Origin: Aquabacter spiritensis
Lineage (GTDB): Bacteria; Pseudomonadota; Alphaproteobacteria; Rhizobiales; Xanthobacteraceae
Assembly (NCBI RefSeq): GCF_004346185.1
Contig: NZ_SMAI01000008.1
Span: 124,001 to 188,000 of the forward strand
Length of the DNA stretch: 64,000 bases
Direction of reading: 5' to 3'
In this document: piece by piece, positions 17,649-26,604 of the stretch
Layout of the letters: each line of letters begins with the position of its first letter
How positions within the stretch are numbered: position 1 is the stretch's first letter
Translations under genes and position numbers: made by a program
Notes under the pieces: generated by a model
What the model was told of the DNA's origin: nothing
What the model saw: only the letters and a program-made list of their open reading frames with translations
Databases searched by the model: none

Positions 17649-18590
17649 ATGTCCGGCGAGACCGAAGCGGAACGTGAAGGTGTGGCGGAGCGCGCGGATC
17701 TGGCGGAGCGCGGCCCGGCCCCGCTGATGGCCGGATTCCGGCTCGTCGACGTCGCCGTCGGCGGCCTCACCCTGCGCGCCGCGATCGCCGGCGACGGCCC
17801 GCCCCTCCTTCTGCTGCACGGCCACCCCCAGACCCATGTCACGTGGCGCAAGATCGCGCCCGCGCTCGCCCGCCGCTTCACCGTGGTGGCGGCGGATCTG
17901 CGCGGCTATGGCGACAGTTCCAAGCCCGCCGGCGGCCCCGACCACATCGCTTATTCCAAGCGCGAAATGGCCAAGGACCAGGTGGCCCTGATGGCCCGGC
18001 TGGGGTTCGACCGTTTCGCTCTGGTCGGGCACGACCGCGGCGGGCGGGTGGCGCACCGGCTCGCGCTCGATTGGCCGGAGGCGGTGGAAAAGCTCTGCGT
18101 CATCGACATCGCGCCCACCGCGACCATGTATGCGATGACCGACAAGGCGTTCGCGACCCGCTATTTCTGGTGGTTCTTCCTGATCCAGCCTTATCCCCTG
18201 CCGGAGCGCATGATCGGCGCGGACCCGGATTATTTCCTGCGCCATCACCTCGCTGGACAGACCCGCACCCCCGGGGCGACCGAGCCGGAGGCGTTCGCCG
18301 AATATCTGCGCTGCTATCTCGATCCGGCGGCGCGCCACGCCATCTGCGAGGATTATCGCGCCGCCGCCGGCATCGACCTCGTCCACGACGCAGCCGACCG
18401 CGAGACCCGGATCGCCGCGCCTTTGCTCGCTTTGTGGGGGGCAAAGGGCGTGGTCGGCGATCTCTACGACGTGCTCGAAACCTGGCGCGAAAAGGCCCGC
18501 GACGTGCGCGGGCACGCCCTCGATTGCGGCCATCTGGTCCAGGAAGAGCGGCCCGAGGAGACTTTGGCGGCGCTGCTGGCCTTCCTCTGA
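17649..18590 (+). CDS. alpha/beta hydrolase related to haloacetate (fluoroacetate) dehalogenases
   Basis: 313-residue alpha/beta hydrolase. Seen directly: oxyanion segment HGHPQTH, DLRGYGDSSKP, nucleophile elbow GHDRGGR with Asp129 and the Arg130/Arg133 pair that binds the carboxylate in fluoroacetate dehalogenase, and a C-terminal GHLVQEE histidine (His295). Compared from memory with the Rhodopseudomonas enzyme, the halide-pocket Trp (W174) and Tyr (in CEDYRA) are kept, but the His of the His-Trp pair is Phe173. The enzyme could still dehalogenate 2-haloacids, or it may be an ester or epoxide hydrolase. It follows the HAAT operon after 68 bases and its stop codon abuts the convergent asparaginase stop. 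Confidence 0.85.
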   Translation: MSGETEAEREGVAERADLAERGPAPLMAGFRLVDVAVGGLTLRAAIAGDGPPLLLLHGHPQTHVTWRKIAPALARRFTVVAADLRGYGDSSKPAGGPDHIAYSKREMAKDQVALMARLGFDRFALVGHDRGGRVAHRLALDWPEAVEKLCVIDIAPTATMYAMTDKAFATRYFWWFFLIQPYPLPERMIGADPDYFLRHHLAGQTRTPGATEPEAFAEYLRCYLDPAARHAICEDYRAAAGIDLVHDAADRETRIAAPLLALWGAKGVVGDLYDVLETWREKARDVRGHALDCGHLVQEERPEETLAALLAFL

Positions 18591-19700
18591 TCAGATCGGA
18601 CCGTCGAAGGCCGTCTGCACCGCCTCCGGGCTGCTAATGCCATTGGCGAGCAGGACCTGGAGCAGCACCCGCGCCTTGGCCGGATTCGCGAAGCCCGCGG
18701 CGGCGAAGCCGCAGGCGTCGTCCGCCACCTCGATGTTGCGCATCACCGGTCCTGAGCCCGTCCGGCTGGCCCGCACCACGGCGACCCCCTGCATAACGGC
18801 GTCCGCCAGCGCCGCGATCGCGTCCCGGGACGCATTGCCGTCGCCCACGCCGGCGAGCACGATGCCTTTCGCGCCGGCCGCGACGGCGGCGCGGACGTCG
18901 GTCGCGTCCATGCCCGCATGGGCATAGATGATCGCGACGCGCGGCAGCGGCGGGGCGGGCGGCAGTTTGTAGGCCGGCGCGCGCGGCCCCGCGGGGCGGA
19001 AGAACACGACGCCGTTGGGCGAGACGAAGCCGGCGGGTCCGAAATTCGGCGAGCGGAAGGCCTGAACCTCGGTCGTGCTGGTCTTGGTCACGTCCCGCGC
19101 CCCGTGGATCGTGTCGTTCAGCACCACGAGGGGGCCACGCCCGGCCGCCTCGGGCGACAGCGCGACCAGGACCGCTTCGAGCAGATTGAGCGGGCCGTCC
19201 GCGCTCATCGCCGTCGCCGGGCGCATCGCGCCGACCAGGACCACCGGCTTCGAAGTGCCGACGATCAGATCCAGGAAGAACGCAGTCTCCTCCATCGTAT
19301 CGGTGCCGTGGGTCACGACAATCCCGTCGACGTCGCCGTCGACATCGCCCTGGGCGGCGAGCGCGTCGATGCGCTCTGCCAGCTTGAACCAGACCGCCTC
19401 GTTCATGTCCTGGCTGCCGATCGCGGCAATCTGCTCCGTGCCGATCCGGGCCAGCGTTTCGAGCCCCGGCACGGCCGCCACCAGCTGCGCGGCCGAAATC
19501 TGGCCGGCATTGTATCCGGCGTGCGAGCGGGCATCGGCCGCGCCCGCAATGGTGCCACCGGTGGCCAGAATGACGATGCGCGGCAAGGCGGCGGCTCCGA
19601 GGGGCGTGAGGAGAAGGGCAGGACCGGCGAGACCGCCGGTCACGGCGATGGCGAAACCATGCCGCAGGCGAAGCGGTCGGTGCAAGCAAAGTGATGCCAT
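18591..19700 (-). CDS. type II L-asparaginase, predicted periplasmic
   Basis: Hydrolyses asparagine (often glutamine too) to the acid and ammonia. Export is suggested by an N-terminal hydrophobic signal (about residues 14-38). Both catalytic threonine motifs are present: ATGGTIAG (residues 46-53) and THGTDTMEET (130-139). The NxxNNAR-like middle region appears as ADGPLNLLEAV. Length 369 including the signal is normal for AnsB-type enzymes. It converges on the hydrolase gene with no spacer (stops in TGATCA) and is divergent from the polyphosphate enzyme gene. Together with gdh it points to use of amino acids as nitrogen and carbon source. Confidence 0.94.
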   Translation of the reverse strand: MASLCLHRPLRLRHGFAIAVTGGLAGPALLLTPLGAAALPRIVILATGGTIAGAADARSHAGYNAGQISAAQLVAAVPGLETLARIGTEQIAAIGSQDMNEAVWFKLAERIDALAAQGDVDGDVDGIVVTHGTDTMEETAFFLDLIVGTSKPVVLVGAMRPATAMSADGPLNLLEAVLVALSPEAAGRGPLVVLNDTIHGARDVTKTSTTEVQAFRSPNFGPAGFVSPNGVVFFRPAGPRAPAYKLPPAPPLPRVAIIYAHAGMDATDVRAAVAAGAKGIVLAGVGDGNASRDAIAALADAVMQGVAVVRASRTGSGPVMRNIEVADDACGFAAAGFANPAKARVLLQVLLANGISSPEAVQTAFDGPI

Positions 19701-19850
19701 GCGGGGAACTCGCTGCAGTCGAAGGGGTTTTTACCCGTCTCGCAAGAGCCGGTCCGCGGCCGGATCCGGGTTGGCCTCGCGCAATGGCGCCGCCTTGACG
19801 TTACGCGCCCGCGGCCGGACCATGCGGCCAGCTCAAAAGACAGGCAATTC

Positions 19851-21374
19851 ATGTTTGATTCCATGAAGATCGAGCGTCGACTCGCCAAATCGGACTTCAA
19901 GGCGCTGGAGCCGAAGCTCCATGAGGACCTGCTCGATCGGCAGGCCGAGTTGATCGCCGGCCGCGCCCGCAGCATCCTTGTCCTTGTGAACGGCGCCGAC
20001 GGGGCCGGCAAGGGTGCGGTGCTGAATCAGCTCTATGGCTGGCTCGACGTCCGCAAGCTGCGGACCCTCACCTATGGCGCGCCGACCGACGAGGAGCGCG
20101 CCCGCCCGGGCATTTGGCGCTATTGGCGCGACATGCCGGCGGCGGGCGAGATCGGCATCGTGCTCGGCTCCTGGTATCACGACGTGCTCGCAGACCATGT
20201 TTTGAACGGCGAGACCGACGCGCTCTTCACCCAGCGGCTCGATGAGATCCGACGGTTGGAAGCGATGCTCAGGCGCGAGGGCGTCTTCCTCCTCAAGCTC
20301 TGGCTCTATCTGGAGCCGCAAGAGGCGCTGGCGCGGTTGAAAGCTTTGAAGCGCAACCCGTTCGACCGGCCGCTGGTGCGCGAATGGTCGGCGATCAAGA
20401 GCAAAAAGCAGCGGCGCCATTTGGAGGAATCGGCCGTGGAGGCGTTCCGGCTCACCTCGACGCCCGAGGCGCCGTGGATCGTCGTCCCCTCGGAGGACGG
20501 GCGCTTTCGGGACGCCATGGTGGGCGGCGCACTCCTCGAAACCCTCGGACGCGCCATCGCCTCGCAGCCGCGGGCGGGCGCCGAAGCCGACGCGTCCGCG
20601 GGCGCGGCTCCACCGCGCGAGACGGAGACGGACGAGACCATCGCGTCCCTGCTGCCAAAGGCCAGCATCCTGTCCACGGTCGATCTTACGCGCACCCTGG
20701 AGGAAGAGGACTACCGCGCGGAGCTGGAGACCCAGCAGACCCGCATCAGCCGCCTTACCCAGTCCAGCGCCTTCCAGCGCCGGGGACTGGTCTGCGTATT
20801 CGAAGGCAGCGACGCCGCCGGCAAGAGCAGCACCATCATGCGCCTGCGGCAGGCGCTCGACCCGCGCTGCTTCCGCGTCCATCCGATCGCCGCGCCGACC
20901 GACGAAGAGCGGGCGCGGCCCTATCTCTGGCGGTTCTGGCGCTCCGTCCCCGCCCGCGGGCACATCGCCGTGTTCGACCGGTCCTGGTATGGACGGGTGC
21001 TCGTGGAGCGGGTGGAAAAGCTGGCGCAGCCGGAGGATTGGGGCCGCGCCTATGACGAAATCAACGATTTCGAACACCGCCTCGACGAAGCCGGCTACAT
21101 CGTCGTGAAATTCTGGCTCGCGATCAGCCAGGAGGAGCAGGCACGCCGCTTCGAGGCGCGTGAGCGCGTGGCCTACAAGAGGTTCAAGCTGACCCCGGAA
21201 GACTGGCGCAATCGCGAGAAATGGCCGCTCTATGAAGAGGCCGTCACCGATATGGTCGACCGAACCAGCACCTTCTATGCGCCCTGGACCTTGGTCTCGG
21301 CCGAGGACAAGAGATGGTGCCGGGTGGCGGTGCTCTCCACCATCGCCGATCGGCTCGACGCCGCGCTGAAGTGA
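19851..21374 (+). CDS. pap: polyphosphate:AMP phosphotransferase, tandem PPK2 domains (class II type)
   Basis: 507-residue protein with two fused PPK2 domains; such enzymes phosphorylate AMP to ADP using polyphosphate. N-terminal domain: Walker A-like GADGAGKG (48-55) but a degenerate lid/Walker B segment GSWYHDVL near 106 that lacks the usual DRSWY aspartate. C-terminal domain: EGSDAAGKS near 318 and intact DRSWYGRVL near 377, so the second half should be catalytic. A variable, acidic/Ala-rich linker separates them (about 240-275). ATG at 19851 with a second in-frame ATG four codons on. Single gene, divergent from asparaginase. Confidence 0.93.
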   Translation: MFDSMKIERRLAKSDFKALEPKLHEDLLDRQAELIAGRARSILVLVNGADGAGKGAVLNQLYGWLDVRKLRTLTYGAPTDEERARPGIWRYWRDMPAAGEIGIVLGSWYHDVLADHVLNGETDALFTQRLDEIRRLEAMLRREGVFLLKLWLYLEPQEALARLKALKRNPFDRPLVREWSAIKSKKQRRHLEESAVEAFRLTSTPEAPWIVVPSEDGRFRDAMVGGALLETLGRAIASQPRAGAEADASAGAAPPRETETDETIASLLPKASILSTVDLTRTLEEEDYRAELETQQTRISRLTQSSAFQRRGLVCVFEGSDAAGKSSTIMRLRQALDPRCFRVHPIAAPTDEERARPYLWRFWRSVPARGHIAVFDRSWYGRVLVERVEKLAQPEDWGRAYDEINDFEHRLDEAGYIVVKFWLAISQEEQARRFEARERVAYKRFKLTPEDWRNREKWPLYEEAVTDMVDRTSTFYAPWTLVSAEDKRWCRVAVLSTIADRLDAALK

Positions 21375-21529
21375 ATCCGGAGCGCGCGGCGGGTCCGCGT
21401 GTCCCTCTTTCTCCCGCTTGCAACCCCTCTGCGCCACGCTAAGGTGCAGCCCCCGCATCGCCGGAGGCGTCCGCCCGAGGCCGCGCAGGACAAGCGCGGC
21501 GCGGCCCGCGCGACCGGACGGAGAGACCC

Positions 21530-22594
21530 ATGCCACGCTACCGGATTGCGACGATTCCCGGGGACGGGATCGGCATGGAGGTGGTGCCGGAGGGAATCCG
21601 GGTTCTGGAGGCGGTGGGCCGGCGCTTCGACATCGAATTCCAATGGGATCATTTCGACTGGAGCTGCGCCCATTACCGCACCCATGGCGAGATGATGCCG
21701 GATGACGGCCTCGCGCGCATCCGCCACCACGATGCGATCTTTCTCGGCGCGGTCGGCTTTCCCGGCGTGCCGGACCACGTGTCGCTCTGGGGCCTGCTCA
21801 TCCCGATCCGCCGGCAGTTCCGGCAATATATTGCGTTGCGCCCGGTGCGGCTGCTGCGCGGCATGACTAGCCCGCTGGCGGGGCGCACCGCCAAGGACAT
21901 CGATTTCTACGTCGTGCGGGAGAACAACGAGGGCGAATATTCCGAGGTCGGTGGACGGCTGTTCCGCGGCACCGAACGCGAGATGGCGATGCAGGAGGCG
22001 GTGTTCACCCGGACCGGCACCGACGCCGTCATGCGCTACGCCTTCGAACTGGCGCGCAAGCGGCCCCGCAAGCACGTCACCTCGGCCACCAAGTCGAACG
22101 GCATCGTCCATACCATGCCGTTCTGGGACGAACGGTTCGCGTCGGTCAAGCAGGCCTATCCGGACGTCTCGGCGGACCAGTATCACATCGACATTCTCGC
22201 CGCGCATTTCGTGATGAATCCCGACCGGTTCGACGTGGTCGTGGCCTCCAATCTGTTCGGCGACATCCTGTCGGACCTCGGTCCTGCGGTGGCCGGCTCG
22301 CTCGGCATCGCGCCCGGCGCCAACATCAATCCGGAGCGCGAATTCCCCTCCATGTTCGAGCCGGTCCACGGCTCCGCGCCGGACATTGCCGGCCAGGGCA
22401 TCGCCAATCCGATCGGCCAGATCTGGTCGGGCGCCATGATGCTGGAGCATCTCGGCCACGCAGACGCCGCCAAAGCGGTGGTCGATGCGATCGAAACCGT
22501 GCTCGGCGATCCCGCTTCGTGCACCCGCGATCTCGGTGGAACGGCGAGCACGCGGGAGTGCGGCGCCGCGATCGCCATCGCGGCCGCCGCGTGA
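21530..22594 (+). CDS. tartrate dehydrogenase / D-malate dehydrogenase family enzyme
   Basis: 354-residue NAD-dependent beta-decarboxylating dehydrogenase of the isocitrate/isopropylmalate family. The start IATIPGDGIGMEV is the family nucleotide-substrate loop; FDWSCAHY in strand 2 and GVPDHVSLWGLLIPIRR are diagnostic of the tartrate/D-malate subgroup rather than LeuB. The metal-binding aspartates appear in NLFGDILSDL. Expected reactions are oxidation of tartrate and oxidative decarboxylation of D-malate. It lies alone between the polyphosphate enzyme and the exopolysaccharide locus. Whether tartrate, D-malate or another 2-hydroxy acid is the true substrate cannot be told from sequence. Confidence 0.92.
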   Translation: MPRYRIATIPGDGIGMEVVPEGIRVLEAVGRRFDIEFQWDHFDWSCAHYRTHGEMMPDDGLARIRHHDAIFLGAVGFPGVPDHVSLWGLLIPIRRQFRQYIALRPVRLLRGMTSPLAGRTAKDIDFYVVRENNEGEYSEVGGRLFRGTEREMAMQEAVFTRTGTDAVMRYAFELARKRPRKHVTSATKSNGIVHTMPFWDERFASVKQAYPDVSADQYHIDILAAHFVMNPDRFDVVVASNLFGDILSDLGPAVAGSLGIAPGANINPEREFPSMFEPVHGSAPDIAGQGIANPIGQIWSGAMMLEHLGHADAAKAVVDAIETVLGDPASCTRDLGGTASTRECGAAIAIAAAA

Positions 22595-22629
22595 CGCGAC
22601 CCGCCGTGGCCTGAAAAGCCGGCGCGCTC

Positions 22630-23475
22630 ATGATCGTCACCCGGCTCGCCGGCGGACTCGGCAATCAGATGTTCCAATATGCCGCCGGGCGTGCCCTCGC
22701 TTTGCGGCGGGGAACCGAGCTGCGGCTCGACCTCTCCGGCCTCGATGCGCCGGGCGCGCGCGCCTATGGCCTTGGCGCCTTCCGACTGACGGCCCCGGCG
22801 GCGGCGGCCGGCGATCTGCCCCCCGCACGACGGTCCTGGGCCGATCGCCTTCTGGGCCGGCCCCGGAGGCGGCTGGTCGAGGCCTCGCTGCGCTTCGATC
22901 CTGCGGTGATCGCGGCCCCCGATGGCACCTGTCTCGACGGCTATTGGCAGAGCGAACGCTATTTTCTCGACCAGGACGCGCCGATCCGCGCCGACTTCAC
23001 CCTGCGCGCGCCCCCCGACGAAGCCAATGCCGCGCTCCTCGACCGGATCGCCGGCACGACCGGCATCTGCGTCCATGTGCGGCGCGGCGACTATGCCGCC
23101 GATCCGCAGGTGCGGGCGGTTCACGGCACCTGCGGCCCCGATTATTACCGCGCCGCGCTCGGCCTTTTGATCGACCGGCTCGGCGGCGATCTCACCGCCT
23201 TCGTGTTTTCGGACGATCCCGACTGGACGCGCGCGCACATCGCGCTGCCGGTCCCGACGGTCTATGTCACGCACAATGCCGCCGACCGGCCGCACGAGGA
23301 CCTGCGGCTGATGCAGGCCTGCCGGCATCATGTGATCGCGAACAGCACCCTGTCCTGGTGGGGCGCATGGCTGGGGGAAAAGCCGGGCACTCTCGCGGTC
23401 GCGCCGACGCGCTGGTTCGCATCGCCCGACCGCGACGCCCGCGACATCGTCCCGGAGCGCTGGCTCAGGATCTGA
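22630..23475 (+). CDS. alpha-1,2-fucosyltransferase family (GT11) protein
   Basis: 281-residue glycosyltransferase of the GT11 family, which transfers fucose from GDP-fucose. N-terminal GGLGNQMFQYAAGRAL and the GDP-binding motif HVRRGDY at 149-155 are diagnostic; the C-terminal STLSWWGAWL is also conserved. It begins 35 bases after the dehydrogenase gene and its 3' end overlaps the convergent glycosyltransferase by 11 bases. It marks the left edge of the exopolysaccharide locus. No GDP-fucose synthesis genes are in the window. Confidence 0.92.
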   Translation: MIVTRLAGGLGNQMFQYAAGRALALRRGTELRLDLSGLDAPGARAYGLGAFRLTAPAAAAGDLPPARRSWADRLLGRPRRRLVEASLRFDPAVIAAPDGTCLDGYWQSERYFLDQDAPIRADFTLRAPPDEANAALLDRIAGTTGICVHVRRGDYAADPQVRAVHGTCGPDYYRAALGLLIDRLGGDLTAFVFSDDPDWTRAHIALPVPTVYVTHNAADRPHEDLRLMQACRHHVIANSTLSWWGAWLGEKPGTLAVAPTRWFASPDRDARDIVPERWLRI

Positions 23476-24409
23476 ACAGCGCGTGGCGGATCGGCCGCCA
23501 GACCTCGCGCAGGCGGTCCGGGACGAAATCCGCGAGCCGCCGCCGCTCGCTGCGCGGCGGGTGGGCGAACAGCGTCTTGAAATAGGCCGCGACGGCCGGC
23601 GACGGCGCGCCGAGCCGTCCGATCTGCCGGGCACTGCGGATCCGGTTCGCCCGCAGCGTCCGCCACCAGAACACCGCCACGTCGGGATCATCGGCGAGCT
23701 GGTCGAGCGCCTTCTCGAACATCAGCAGCGCCTCGCGGGCCTGGAGGGCGGTGTCGTGGCGCAACGTCGCCGAAATCTGGTGCGGCCCGTTCGAGGTGAC
23801 CACGAGCGGCTCGGCGGCGAAGGCGACGCGGGGATTCTGGCGCAGCGCCCGCATGTAGAAATCGACGTCCACGAGCCAGCGCAGGCGCGGGTCGTAGTCC
23901 AGGGCCAGCGCGCGCCGGTAGATCGTCGCGCTCGGCCCGCCCACGACATTGCCGAGCAGCAGGCGCTCGGGCCGGCGCTTCAGATCGGCGAGCTGCGCGG
24001 CATCGGCGGCATGGACCCATTCCCGCCCGCCGGGCAGATCCTCCACCCGGCTCGCGCAGAAGCCGAAGGCGCAGTCCGGATGGGCCTGCATGAGCGCGAC
24101 GAAGCGGCCGAGGGCGTCGGCATGGGCGAACCGGTCGTCCTGGTGCAGCAGCTTGACCAGCGGGGCGCGCGCGCTCGCCACCGCCTCGTTCCAGTTTCGC
24201 GGCGCGCCCAGGGCATGGGGATTGCGGAAATAATGCATCCGGCCACCGAAATCATAGGACCGGATCAGGTCCTCGACGGCGGCGTCCGGGGTGTCGTCGG
24301 CGACGATCACCTCATAATCCGTGAAGCGCTGCATCACGACCGAATCGAGCGCCTTTTCGAGCAAGGCGATCTCGCGATAGGCCGGAATGCAGATCGAAAC
24401 GGCAAGCAA
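23465..24409 (-). CDS. family 2 glycosyltransferase
   Basis: 314-residue GT-A fold enzyme. N-terminal VSICIPAYRE strand, DDTPD nucleotide-binding loop and HQDDRF acidic motif mark family GT2. No ATG fits the frame near the conserved N-terminus; a TTG at 24409 preceded by GGGG at 8 bases is the best start and gives MLAVSICIPAY. No membrane segment is evident. Acceptor and sugar donor unknown. It is the last gene of the minus-strand exopolysaccharide arm, 85 bases after the neighbouring GT4 gene, and its end overlaps the convergent GT11 gene. Confidence 0.88.
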   Translation of the reverse strand: MLAVSICIPAYREIALLEKALDSVVMQRFTDYEVIVADDTPDAAVEDLIRSYDFGGRMHYFRNPHALGAPRNWNEAVASARAPLVKLLHQDDRFAHADALGRFVALMQAHPDCAFGFCASRVEDLPGGREWVHAADAAQLADLKRRPERLLLGNVVGGPSATIYRRALALDYDPRLRWLVDVDFYMRALRQNPRVAFAAEPLVVTSNGPHQISATLRHDTALQAREALLMFEKALDQLADDPDVAVFWWRTLRANRIRSARQIGRLGAPSPAVAAYFKTLFAHPPRSERRRLADFVPDRLREVWRPIRHALFRS

Positions 24410-24494
24410 AGCAGGGGCCCCTACAAATCCGAAAGCGCCATTCTCGCGGCCCGGCGCCGCGCGATCAAGGCGGGCGATCCCGCCCTTTCGGGCG

Positions 24495-25739
24495 CTATTC
24501 CCGGGCCGCGCGCGCCAGCAGATCGTGCCAGCGGGCGAGCGCGATGCGCCGGTCGAACCGCGCGTCGAACGCCGTCCGCGCCGCCGCCCCCATCTTGAGA
24601 CACAGATCGGGCTGCAAGGCGAGCCGGGAAATCGCGGCGGCGAGCGCCGCACCGTCGCCGGCGGCGACCGTCAGCCCGCAGGCATGCCGGGCCAGAAGCC
24701 GGGCGATCTCCCCGTCCGGCGCGCCGATGAACACAGTCGGCCGGCCGGCCGCGGCGATGCCGTAGAATTTGCTCGGGACGATGAGGCCTTCGAGTTCAGG
24801 GCGCAGCGAGACGAGGTGCACGTCCGGCACCGAGAGGCTCTGCGCCAGCCGCGCACGCGGCTGATAGGGCTGGAAGCGGGCGCAGGACAGGCCGCGCCGC
24901 GCCACCTCCGCCTTCAGACCGGCATGATGCGCACCGCCGCCGACGAACAGAAACCGCACCGCGCACGTCCCTCCCGCCGGCGACCCCAGCCGCTCCATCG
25001 CCTCCAAGAGCGTCTCGACCTCGTGCGCCCGGCCGAGATTGCCGGAATAGCCCACGACGAACGCCGCTTCGAGATCCCAGTCGCGGCGCAGCGGGTTCGC
25101 GCTGGGCGCCACGGGGTGGATCAGCGCCCCGTCCGCCCAGTTGGGCACGATCGCGATCCGCCCGGCCGGCACCCCCATGGCCGCGACCCGCGCCGCCATC
25201 CCCTCGCCCAGCACCACATTCTGCCGCGCCCCGCGCACGGAGCGGTCGCGCAGCCAACGCAGCGCCGCGAAGGCCGGCGCGGCGCCGCCCGCGCCCAGCC
25301 CCAGCGCCTGCGCGGTCTCCGGGAAGATGTCCTGGTGCCAGTTGACCAAACGTGCCCCGCGCAGCCGGCAGACCGGCCCCGCCATCACCGAGAGCATCGG
25401 CGGATCGGTCTTGGCGACCACCACGTCGCCGCGCCGCGCCGTGCGCCACAGCTGCCAGGCGGCCGAGACGTAGAAGGTCAGATAGTCCACCGCGCGGCCG
25501 GCCAACCCCGCGCGGCCGAAGCGGGACGTCCAGACCCGCGATACGGCGACGCCGTTGACGATCTCCCGCGGCGGGAGCGCGGCCGCGGCCGCGTCATAGC
25601 GCAGGCGGCTCGCGATCACCGCCACCGCCTCGCCCCGCGCCGCGAGGTCGAAGGCGAGGTCCGAGAGCATCTGGCTGGTCGCCGAATGGTCGGGATGGAA
25701 GAAGCGGTTGAGGAAGATCAGCGCCATCAGCGCCGGCAT
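24495..25739 (-). CDS. family 4 glycosyltransferase, WbuB-like
   Basis: 414-residue GT-B fold enzyme. N-terminal LNRFFHPDHSATSQML resembles WbuB/WcaI-type transferases that act early in colanic-acid-like chains; NWHQDIFPE is another WbuB feature. The C-terminal nucleotide-sugar domain has GYSGNLGRAHE and the ExxxxxLxVPSKFYGIAAAGRP region. ATG at 25739 used; an in-frame ATG at 25727 is equally possible. It lies 25 bases after the neighbouring GT2 gene on the same strand. Confidence 0.9.
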   Translation of the reverse strand: MPALMALIFLNRFFHPDHSATSQMLSDLAFDLAARGEAVAVIASRLRYDAAAAALPPREIVNGVAVSRVWTSRFGRAGLAGRAVDYLTFYVSAAWQLWRTARRGDVVVAKTDPPMLSVMAGPVCRLRGARLVNWHQDIFPETAQALGLGAGGAAPAFAALRWLRDRSVRGARQNVVLGEGMAARVAAMGVPAGRIAIVPNWADGALIHPVAPSANPLRRDWDLEAAFVVGYSGNLGRAHEVETLLEAMERLGSPAGGTCAVRFLFVGGGAHHAGLKAEVARRGLSCARFQPYQPRARLAQSLSVPDVHLVSLRPELEGLIVPSKFYGIAAAGRPTVFIGAPDGEIARLLARHACGLTVAAGDGAALAAAISRLALQPDLCLKMGAAARTAFDARFDRRIALARWHDLLARAARE

Positions 25740-25764
25740 CCGGCCGGTTGCGGCATGCGGGTGC

Positions 25765-26580
25765 TCATCGGCCGCCGCGCGCCATTGCCATCTTGGCGTC
25801 GATCATCACCTCATAGGACATGCGCATCAACGCATAGAGATAGCCGGCTCTGCCGTCGAGAAAGCCCATCCTGAGGACATAGAGATAGACGAAGACGACC
25901 AGGGGGCGCGCCGGCATTCGGTAAAGCCAAGCCTTCAAAACCCTCCGGCGGGCCGCCGGGTCGCGCGTGAAGGCCAATCCCAGCGGCGGGAGGGAAACCG
26001 CTTGCTCCGCCATCAATCGGTGCGCCTCCATGGCAGAATAGCGGTTGTGCCGCTCGAACCACCAATCGATTCCCTTGGCGAAGGGGTGGTGAAGAATGTG
26101 CCCGGATAAGTGCACCACCTCGCCGTCGGCAATATAGTCCTCATTGATCTCCCGCTCGACACGGACGCGTCCGCGGCGGATCAAACGAGGAAACCAAGTG
26201 GGATAGCCGGAGGACCGGCGGAGCCAGCGATCAAATAAAATGTCTTTGCGGCGAACCCGTGCCATCGCGACACCGGCTCCCACCTCGGCGAGAAGCCCGT
26301 CGATTTCCTCTGCCAACTCTGGCGTCACCCGCTCGTCGGCGTCGAGCATGACCACCCAGTCATGACGGAAGGGCAGTGCGAGTCCGGCCATGCGTTGGTC
26401 CGCATAGTTCGTGAACGCGCGCTCGTGCACGGCGGCGCCCAAATCCTCAGCGAGGCGGCGGGTTTGATCCGTGCTGAGAGAATCGAGGACGTGAACGTCA
26501 TCGCGCCACTTCAGCGAGCGGATGCAGTCGGCAATATTTGCTTCCTCGTTGTAGGTTAGGATCAAGACGGAGCAAGACAT
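25765..26580 (-). CDS. family 2 glycosyltransferase, WaaE/KdtX-like
   Basis: 271-residue GT2 enzyme with VLILTYNEEANI at the N-terminus, the LDADERVTPEL acidic motif near residue 81, and a C-terminal hydrophobic segment (LVVFVYLYVLRMGFL) followed by GRAGYLYALMRMSYE, which is typical of the WaaE/KdtX/ExoO-like group that adds sugars to lipid-linked or core saccharides. Probably attached to the inner membrane. Within the minus-strand operon, 25 bases after the acetyltransferase gene. Confidence 0.92.
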   Translation of the reverse strand: MSCSVLILTYNEEANIADCIRSLKWRDDVHVLDSLSTDQTRRLAEDLGAAVHERAFTNYADQRMAGLALPFRHDWVVMLDADERVTPELAEEIDGLLAEVGAGVAMARVRRKDILFDRWLRRSSGYPTWFPRLIRRGRVRVEREINEDYIADGEVVHLSGHILHHPFAKGIDWWFERHNRYSAMEAHRLMAEQAVSLPPLGLAFTRDPAARRRVLKAWLYRMPARPLVVFVYLYVLRMGFLDGRAGYLYALMRMSYEVMIDAKMAMARGGR

Positions 26581-26604
26581 AACGACACCTTACCCTCGAT
26601 GGCT

